Source: Tropicimonas sediminicola (lineage in GTDB: Bacteria; Pseudomonadota; Alphaproteobacteria; Rhodobacterales; Rhodobacteraceae). From it: a stretch of DNA of 64,000 nucleotides. The position numbers and the translations under genes were made by a program. Location of the stretch: NCBI RefSeq assembly GCF_900188335.1, contig NZ_FZOY01000001.1, positions 806,001 through 870,000 on the forward strand, in the 5' to 3' direction. A model generated the notes under the pieces. The model saw nothing but the letters and a program-made list of their open reading frames with translations, did not search any database and was not told the DNA's origin. How positions within the stretch are numbered: position 1 is the stretch's first letter; every line of letters begins with the position of its first letter. This document shows, one piece after another, positions 25,123-35,200 of the stretch.

Positions 25123-26248
25123 CCGATTCGGTAGGGAGATTTCCGGAAATGGGCTTCTGTGGATGATTTGAATCAAATGAGAAAGTTGTTTTTGCCTGTC
25201 GGGGCAGGTGATTCCGGCGTCTTCATTCTATGGAGGTCGCACCCGACCCTGCAGTCTGGAAGATTGGCGAACGACCAGACATTCGAAGATGTTGATCTGT
25301 TTTTTGCTTGGCTGATAAGTGCATGAAAAATTCTGAAAAATAACTGAGCCTGCTCAAGAACTGAGCGCAGACTGCGGGCGTCTCCCGTGGATTCCTGTCG
25401 CGATGCTGCATCTGCACGCGGTCTGGTTGGCGCGAAAGTTCAATTGCCGCCAAACCTTACTGTTTCCGAACGGGATACAAACTGTTCGCAATCTGTGCGA
25501 TTATTAACCATTTGGTATATGGCACGGTTAACCCGTTGGGGCGATTGGCCTGTCAGGGTTCCTCGCTTCCATGGGTGGGGTTGAATGTGAGTGCTGGTTT
25601 TCGGCCTTTTCGCATTTTCTCCAGGGTAAATGAATTTAAGGGGGCGCCCTGTAAGCGGGGCGTCTGGAGGACTGTATTTAGTACCGCTTGTGGGTATCCG
25701 CAGGGTGTGGATGGGGGATTTGTTTATGAGTCTTGGAGGACATTCTGTCTGCTGTTGCGCAAGTTCGCTCGAAACGGCAGAGACCATTTCTGGCACGAGT
25801 GTTGGTGTTGCATTTTTCGGGTGTTTTGAGGGTTTAGGTAAAGCCAATCCGAGAATACCCTTCGATCCAGGAATTGACGATGAGTTTCGTGACCTGCGCT
25901 GCCGCGAATCCAGCGAGCGCAGTCGGCCAGGGAAAACGAGCGTTCACCCGGAACCGTTCCGTCCAAAACGATACGATGCGGCCATTGCGGGAACGCCGGC
26001 GGATGTTCGTTTCGGGCATCTCATGCTGCGCCACCGCCGCCCGCTCCGCTGCTTCGCGGTCTTCCAGGCCTCGACGACTGGCCCCGGGGAATATCCAGAG
26101 CGGCCGCGGCGTCGGAACACGCGCGGGCAGCGAGGGCTGGCTGACCGGCATCTCCGAAGGTTCTGATTCTAGCCCCTTCGTTTCCTGAACGAATTCTCCA
26201 GCAAGCAAGTCAACCGGACTACGATTCATTTCGGAGTAGGACACAGTT
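25123..26248. promoter_or_regulatory. Long AT-richer leader upstream of the giant dockerin protein gene
   Basis: More than 1.1 kb with no supported gene precedes the giant gene. From about 25180 to 25800 it is clearly richer in A/T than its surroundings, with runs such as GTTTTTGCC, TGTTTTTTGC and GAAAAATTCTG. Near 25635-25665 a GGGGCGCCC/GGGGCGTC pair can form a stem. The last 350 bases are GC-rich again and open in several frames without a convincing start. AGGACACAG and GGAG just upstream of 26249 act as the ribosome-binding region. A long untranslated leader or multiple promoters would fit a tightly regulated surface protein. No known riboswitch consensus was recognised. Confidence 0.35.
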
Positions 26249-29200
26249 ATGGCCATTACTCAGACGTTTTCGCAAACCACGCTGACCGGAACCAACCTCA
26301 CCAACCCGACGTCGTTGCAGATCGGTCCGGATGGACGGCTTTATGTCTCCCAACAGAACGGGATCATCAAGGTCTACGATCTCACCAAGTCCGGAGACAC
26401 CTGGGTGGCCTCGAATGAAGAGACGATCACCCTCATCAACGAGATCCCGAACCACGATGATGATGGCGACCTGAACACGAGCGTGACCAACCGCCAGGTC
26501 ACAGGGATTGTGGTCGAGGGAACCGCGGAGAACCCGATCCTGTACGTGAGTTCGAGCGATCCGCGGATCGGGGCAGGGGGGAGCGGGAACGACTCGAACC
26601 TCGACACGAACTCGGGGATCATCTCGCGTCTGACATGGAATGGCACTTCGTGGGACAAGGTCGATCTGGTGATCGGCCTTCCGCGGTCTGAAGAGAACCA
26701 TTCGACCAACGGCATGGACATCCGCCTCGAACAGGTGGAGGTCGCGCCGGGCGTCTTCGAGACGCACGAGATCATGTACGTCATGTCGGGCGGCCATGAC
26801 AACAAGGGCGCCCCGTCCAACAATTTCGCTTACACGCCAGAGTATTACTACTCGGCCGCGATGCTGCGGATCGATCTGACGCAACTCGCGGAAATGGAAC
26901 AGGAACTGCAGGCAAACGGCGGGCTGAACGGCGGAACTGCCTATGTGGATGAATACGTTTACGCCCTTCCGACATTGGACGACCCGACCCGCACCAACGT
27001 GACAGCCGTTACGGGTGATGGCGCGATCGACAGCGCGTCCGGCACCACGGGTGCGGCCGATCAGGAAGCCGGCGACACGTTTGGCGGCAACGACGGGCGG
27101 AACCAGGCGAAATACGATCCGGACGGGCCCGTGCAGGTCTATTCGCCGGGCTATCGGAATGCCTACGACGTGGTGATCACTGAAGCCGGGAACCTCTACA
27201 CCTTCGACAACGGTCCGAACAACGGCTGGGGCGGGGACCCCGTGGCATCCGACGGCACCGAGGTGACCAGCGACACCCAGGTCGCGACGAACCAGCCCAA
27301 TCTCACCGACAATACGAACGACTCCGACCCGGACAACCTCCACATCGTTCAGGAAGGCACCTATGGGGGCCATCCGAACCCGACCCGTGCCTCGGGCGCG
27401 GCGGCCGGCCTCTGGTCCGGCCAGGGGGGCGGGCTCAGCGAAGACGTCCAACTTACGCCCACGAGCGATCCGTCGAACGACCCCAACACGGTCTGGGACG
27501 ATCTGCCCGAGGATTGGGACACGATCACCGGCGGCATCACCAACCCGATCGAGGGCGTCTACTACGGGGGCGACAGCAATCCCGGCCCGAAGGACGAGTC
27601 CCTCCTGTCGATCGGCTCCTCGACCAATGGCATCACAGAGTACACCGCCGACAACATCGGTGACGGTGGGCCCGGCACCGAATACCTGGCGACCGTCTCC
27701 TTCAACGGCAACCTGACGCTGATCGAGGTCGCGACGGACGGCACGGCCGCAGGGTCTACCGTCACTGACACCGAGACGATCAGCGTCGGCGGCACGCCGC
27801 TCGACGTCACCGCCCTGGACAACGGCGGGATTCCGGGCAGCGGCGGCACAGGGGCAGGGGCCATGTTTGTCGCGCAGATCGGTGCCGACAACATCATCGT
27901 GCTGGAGCCCGGCGATCCGCCGGGTATCGATCTCGATGCCGACAACGATGGCGTCCTGGACAAGAACGATCCCCTGCAGTTCGACCCGGACAACGGCACG
28001 CAGACCATCCTTCAGGGGGGGGAGACGCTGTTCTGGGACTTCAACCCGGCAGCGGGCAACAATCCCGGGCCGAGCGGCGAATACAACATCGGCATGAACG
28101 GCTGGATGATCGACGGGTCGGGCGAAATCAACCCGGACGTGCTGATCGACGACCCGAGCGCGGACCTGCTGACCGATCTGAACAACACGATCCGTGGCGG
28201 TGCTCCGGGCGTCGTGCAGATCAAGCAGGTGGACGACGGGGATGCCTACCAGGGCAACAATACGCAGAACGACGCCTTGCAGGGGGGCTTCACACCTGCC
28301 GCGGATGTGGGGACGTTCACCATTCGAGTGCCGATCTTCAATCCCTATTCCAGCGTGGGGCTCGATCAGAATTTCGGAGCGGTCGGGTTCGCGCTCGGTG
28401 ACGGATCGCAGCAGAACTACTTGAAGGTGATGGCCGGAGTCGGCGGCGGCGTTCCCCGCTTGCAGGTCTACTACGAAGAAGGCGACGCGGGCGTTGTGGA
28501 CATATCCGTCAATGGCTCTACGGATGCCGACTTCAACAATGCCGCGACGAATGCCTCGGGCAATTCGCTCTTCGAGCTCTATCTGACGGTCGATCTGACC
28601 CAAGGCACACCGACGGCGCAGGCCTATTACAACTACGAACTCACGCCGGGCGGCGGCATGGTCCTGGCCCAGCCCAAGGCAATCGGCGGTCCGATCACGC
28701 TGCAGGGCGAGGTTCTGAAGGCCGTGACCGGTCAGAAGACCATCCAGGACGAGAGCGGGAACGATCTGCCGTCCTCGGCCATCGTCACGTTGCTGGCGAC
28801 GTCCTTCGGGGCCGAAACGCCTTTCGAGGCGAATTTCGTCGACATGGAGATCACGTCGACCGCACAGGCCATCGCACCCGTTGCGCAGGATGACGAGTTC
28901 ACGGCCACGCCGGACCAGCCGGTCGTTATCGATGTCGCGGACCTTCTGGCCAACGACAGCGATGCGAACGCCACGGACACGCTCACGGTGACGGGTGTGT
29001 CGAACGCGCAGAACGGCTCTGTCGTTCTGGATGACAACGGCACCGCTGGCGACGCCACTGACGACCTTGTAATCTTCACTCCGAATGCCGGCTTCGAAGG
29101 CGACGCGACGTTCGAGTACACGGTTTCCGACGGCACCGGCCTGAACGATACCGCGATGGTCACCATTGCGTTGGCCAACCAGGTGCTGCTGTACCGGATC

Positions 29201-32200
29201 AATGCCGAAGCCGAGACGATTTCTGCGCTGCCCGGGTCTCCGCTAGACCCGAACGGTGAGGTCGACTGGGTCGGAATCGGCGGCACTGGGGCCGCGACTG
29301 TCGGCGGCGCGTCCGTCAACACAGGCACGATCAGCACGCAGAATACCTCCGGCCGCGCGACGACAGGTCCCTACGCGGTGCCCGACTACGTGCCGCAGGC
29401 GTTGTTCGAAAAGGAACGCTACGACCCGTCCAGCGGTGCCGAGATGGAGTGGGATTTTTCCGCGCCCACTCAGGGCACATATACGGTCAACCTCTTCATG
29501 GGGAATGGATACGGCGGGACCAGCCAACCCGGCGAAAGGGTCTTCGACATCTTCATCGAGGGACAACTCGTCGAGGACGACCTGGACCTGTCTGCCACGC
29601 TTGGTCACCAGGTCGGCGGGATGTTCACCTACGAGGTGCTCGTGACAGACGGCAACCTCGACATAGACTTCGGGCATGTTGTCGAGAACCCGCTCGTCAA
29701 CGGTATCGAGATCTACGGCCCGGCATCTGGTGCGCCGGTCGACACGACCGCGCCCCTGATCGCTGAGATCGACGTGCAGCCCTTGAGCACGCAGGCCGGA
29801 AACGACCAGCCGATCTCCGTTTTCGTGACCTTCACCGACAACGAAGGCGTCGATACGGACACGATCCTCGGTACCACCTTGTCGGTCAGCGGCGGCCCGA
29901 TCGGCAGCGATCCGACCACCGTGATCATCACGGGTGCCGATGGGGACCCGTCCATCGTTGCCGAGTACATCGTCGATGCACCCGACGGCGGCTGGCCCGC
30001 CAACACCCCCTACACATTCGAAGTGTCTGGCGTCACGGACGAAGCCGGCAACGCGGTCGTCGCAGCGGCGGAGGGGTATACCTTTGCCGCACCGGTCGAG
30101 CCGGGCGATGTGGTCTACAGGGTGAACGCCGGCGGCGCTCAGATTGCGGCCGGAGACGGCGGCCCGGCGTGGTCGGAGGACCAGTCCGCGAGCACTGCCA
30201 ACGGCTCTGCCAACACGGGGACGCCGTCCCAGTACCTCGATCTGACGGCCCCCGCGCAGGACACCACCTATGGAGCGGCCTTCACCGGGGCGAACAACAC
30301 CACCTTGCCCGACGCCATCTTCTCGACGGAGCGTTACAGCGAGGTCGCCAATCCCGACAACATGTCGTGGGATTTCGTCGTCGCGGACGGCGACTACATC
30401 GTCAATCTCTACTTCGCCGAGGTCTGGACCGGAGCGCAGAGCGCCGGCGCCCGGGTCTTTGACATCAATATCGAGAACATGTTGGTAGAAGACGATTTCG
30501 ATATCACGGCCGTCTTCGGCTGGAACACGGCTGACGTGCGTTCCTATGAAGTCACGGTTGCAGACGGGGTTCTCGATATCGATTTCCTGAAGGGGTCTGC
30601 CAACAACCCAAAGATCAGCGCGATCGAGATCGTCGCGGCGTCGGACGCGACACCGGTGGACAGTTTCAACGGCACCCCGGCTACGGGTGACGATTTCTCC
30701 AACGACAACCAGAACCCGGACGACGTCACGCTGAACCTTGGCGCGAACACGCTCGTGTCCAGTGCCGAGAACTCGGACTCCGACTTCATCACCTTCGAGG
30801 TCCAGGCCGGCCAGCAACTGACCGCTATCAACCTGCTCGACTTCGTGAACGAAGGCTCCAACGCGGTGTTCCTCGGCATCCAGCAGGGCGGCACGATGCC
30901 GAGCCAGTCGGACATCGAGAACGGCAGTGCAACGCTCGACGGCGGGCTCGTCTTCAACGAGACGCAGGTCGGCAACGACATCCTTCCGCTCCTGGCCTCG
31001 AACACGGTCGAGGGCGCCGGCCAGCCGACCAACGGGTTGTCGCTGCCACTGGGGCCGGGCGTCTACACGCTCTGGTTCAACCAGAACCAGGACCTGACGG
31101 TCAGCACGCTGGAGCTGGTGACCGAGGAAATCCCGGCCTCCACGGCCGCGGCAGAGATCCTCGTCGATACCACCGGCATCAACGGCTCCACCTACGGGAA
31201 CCAATCGTTCAACATCTCCAACACCGGCGACGTCGCCATCACGAAAGTGACCTTCGATCTTTCCTCGGCGATCCTGCCGGAGGTCGTGTTCGATCCGAAC
31301 GGCACCGCCGGCGACGGCACCGCCAAGGGCTTCACGCCCGACGGCGGCAGCGAAGTGACGACCGGCGTCACCGACCACAGCTTCACGGGCGCCTATGAAG
31401 GCGGATTCTACGGCCTCGAGATCGACTTCAGCGATTTCCAGAATGGCGAGACGCTGACCTTCGGGCTCGACGTCGACCCGATCAGCATCAAGGGCGCCGC
31501 GTCGCCGGGGCCGAATGCGTCCGGCTCGGTGTCGGGCTTCGAGCTGATCGGAAGCACCGTGACCGTGGAATTCGCGGACGGCACCTCCGTCACCAGCAAC
31601 CTGTTCGATGCCGGAAACGAGGCGGACGCCGTTGCGGTGGTCACCGCCGGTGCGCCCGAAGCGCCAACGATCGGCCTGCTCAACGGCGCGAGCCCCTCGA
31701 CGGTCAACAGCGCGAACCAGACCATCGTGATCCTCGGAACGCCGAACGCCGAGGTGACGTTGCTTCAGGTCGAGGCCGGCATGTTCATCGACGGGATCGA
31801 TGGTCCGAACGCACCGGACGGCTACGATGTGGACCCCTACGAGGCGAACAGCGCCATCAGCCGCACGGTGTTCACCGGAACGCTGGATTCCAATGGCCAG
31901 CTCGCCGTGCCGGTCACGCTGCTGGACAGCGATGACGAGGGCGGGCTGAACCACTTCGTCGCCGTGGTGAATGGCGCGGACGGTAAGACCAGCCAGACCA
32001 GCAACAAGATCGTGGTCGAGTTCGACGCCTCCGCCACAGGGCCGGGCGGGTCCTACCTGCCGAACGCGCAGGGCAACTTCATCTTCGAGGCCGAGGATGG
32101 CCTGAACAACGGGCCCGGCGGTTTCGAGATCAAGGATGCGTCTCAACTGGAGGCCGGCCACGCCCAGCCGTCCAACGACTACATCGAGACCTCAACCAAT

Positions 32201-35200
32201 CATTTCGGCAACAACGCAGGCAACGGCGAGACGCTGACCTACAAGTTCACGCCGGAAACCGACGGCTTCATCCGGATCAACCTGATCTCGAGCTATCAGG
32301 GGGCCGATGCGACGGAGGAAAACGACGCCTGGACCAAGATCCAGCTCGACGGTGTGGACATCCCCGCGCTGGACCGCTCCGTGCCGCTCGTCAGCAACAA
32401 CGGCTTCTACAAGACCTACCAGAGTGGCCAGGCCTCGACGGACTGGAAACTCGCCAACAAGAACGTCGACAACAACGGTCAGCCGATCGTCATTCCGGTC
32501 GAAGGCGGCAAGACCTACGACTTCCTGCTGTCCGAGCGTTCCGCAGGGTTCGAGATCGACAAGATCGCGCTCGAGTTCTTCGAGACCGACCCCGGCAACA
32601 CCAGCTTTGGCGGCTTCGCGAACCTGAACGGCCAGGAACTGTCCGAACTGGCCCTGCCCGGGGCCGAGATCTCGGGCCGCGTCTTTGCGGACGCGAACGA
32701 CAACAACGTCGACGACAGCGAGCCCGGAGTTGCCGGCGTCACCGTCGAGCTGCTCGACAGCGCCGGTTCTGTCGTCGCGACGGCAGTGTCCACCGACAAC
32801 GGCGGCTACGTCTTCGCGAACCTTGCGGACGGGACCTACTCGGTCCGCTTCCCGACCGATCTGAATGGCGACCCGCTGGTCCTGGCCAACCAGGGCGGTG
32901 ACGATACCGCCGACAGCGACGCGGACCCGTCGAACAACGGGGAAACCCAGCAGGTTACCGTGGTGGCAGGCGACGTCGTCTCCGATGTCGATGCCGGCTA
33001 TGACCGGGAGATCGTGCTGGTCGGCGCGGCGACGCTCGAGGTCACCGTGAACTCCGACAACGTTCAGTCCTCGAACTACGGCAACAATTCCTTCGTGCTG
33101 ACCAATGTCGGCGACAAGGATATCGCCAAGGTCGAGATCGACGTCACGAACGCGATCTTCACCGATGCGGTCTTCGACCCGTTCGGCGAGGCGGGCGATA
33201 CTGTCGCGAAACACCTCACGATCAACACAACTGGCGGCACCGGCGTGGATGCACCGGACCTCGGAACCAGCAGTGCGCCGGGTTCGAGCTATCTCGGTGC
33301 GGGCGGCATTCTGGGCTTCGAAGGGGTGCAGCTGACCTTCGACCCGAATTCCAGCGGTGGCTTCAACAGCGGGGAATCCGTCGGTTTCGCGGTCGACATG
33401 GACCCGAATTCCATCGCCGGCGCGACAAAATCCACGCTCGACAGCGGTGCGAGCCCGGCTTGGGATATCGGGGGCATCTCCGGGGCCGAGCTGATCGGCT
33501 CGACCTTCACCGTGACCTTCACGGATGGCAGCACGGCGACAGGCTATCTGAGCGGCGCGGGCAACCAGGCCGGCTCCAAGGGCCTCGCGAGCCAGGACTC
33601 GCCCGACTTGTCTCCGACCCTGACCGTCAACGGCCTCGTGCCGGGCGGCGTGGGCACATACCAGGACGGCGGCCCGAGCATCATCATCGATGGCCCGGCC
33701 GGCGAGACGGTGCGCGTGGTCGTCGCCAAGGGCATCATCCAGCCCGTCAACAACAACTTCCCCGATGATCCGAGCAATCCCAACGAGTATCACGACCAGC
33801 TCGATGCGCAGCTCGCAGCATTGGCGGCATCGGACTTCCCGGCCAACAACGCCGCCGAGTTCCTGACCGTGGACGTCGTTCTGACCGGAACGCCGCAGGA
33901 CATCTCCGGCCTGTTCGACTTCTCCCAGGTTACCCAGGGGCAGCAACTGGCGGTGGACGAGAGCACGCTCCCGCTCGGGATCGTCGCGGCGGTCATCGAC
34001 CCGACCAACAACGACCTGCCGAAAGGCCCGGTGACCGACTCCATCTACCTGACGCACAGCGTCAATGCCGATCCGGTCGCGCAGGACGACGCCTTCAGCG
34101 TGGACGAGAACGCGGCGATCGTGGGTGGCGATGTCTTTGCCGACAACGGCAACGGCCCGGACAGCGACGCCAACCTGACCGATGTGCTCACCGTGTCGGA
34201 GGTCAACGGCGTGCCCGGCGATGTCGGGGTCCAGGTCACGCTTCCGTCGGGAGCGCTGCTGACGCTGAACGGCGACGGCACGTTCGACTATGATCCGAAT
34301 GGCATCGACGTGCCGGCAGGCGAGATTGCGACGGATACGTTCACCTACACCATCTCGGATGGCAATGGCGGCGTCGACACGGCGACGGCAACCATCTCGA
34401 TCAACGGCGTGGTGAACCCGCTCGACATCGACGATGACGGCATCCTGAACACCGACGATCCCTTTGCCTACGACGGCAGCAACGGACTCGACCGGGTGCT
34501 GGTGGCCGGCGGGTCGTTCACCCAGGATTTCAACACGCCGACCGATCATCCGTTCGACGCCGATGGCGGTTTCACCGGCATTCTCGTGAACCAGGCCTTC
34601 GACTACGGGAACCCCACGGATCCGGCTGCGGACCCCTATGGCAACCGGACCAACGAGGCGGACGTGTCGATCTCCGGAGGGACGTTGAACGTCCTGTCCA
34701 CGGAAACCGACGCATTCTCCACCGGCACGGGCACCAACAACACGCTGGCCGATGGCTATCAGTCGGCTGTCGATGTCAGCGGCCTGACCACGTTCGAAGT
34801 GCACGCAAGGGCGAGCAGCGCCGATTGGTTGGCCTCGACCTCGCAGAATGGCTACTCCCAGTTCGGGATCACCCTTGGCGCGGGCGGGACGGATGACTTC
34901 GTCAAGCTGGTGATCAGTGACCGGGGCAACGGGGCGCCCGCCATCCAGATCGCGAACAACCAGTCGCTTGCCGTCGGAGAGCAGAATTACTCCGTCAACG
35001 CTGCGAACGGCCCGTCGGTCGACCTGTCTCTGGTCGGCGATATCGAATTCCGCCTGATCGTCGACAAATCGGCAGGTGCGAACGGCCAGGTAATCGGCCA
35101 GGTGGACTTCCTTGCGGCATCCGACGGTTCGCTGCTTACCTCCTTCACGTCCCCACCGGTGGATATCCTCGCGAACAGCTCGCTTCTGGATGCCATGGCC

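Noticed and set aside
25123-26248. Known riboswitch in the long leader (for example a c-di-GMP aptamer)
   Set aside because: No consensus core of a known class could be matched by eye; a covariance search would be needed.
25834-26256. Minus-strand frame of 140 codons overlapping the giant gene start, and plus-strand frames at 25630-26166 and 25874-26188
   Set aside because: No recognised motif, no convincing ribosome-binding site, and several mutually exclusive open frames in the same GC-rich patch. A divergent gene here cannot be excluded.
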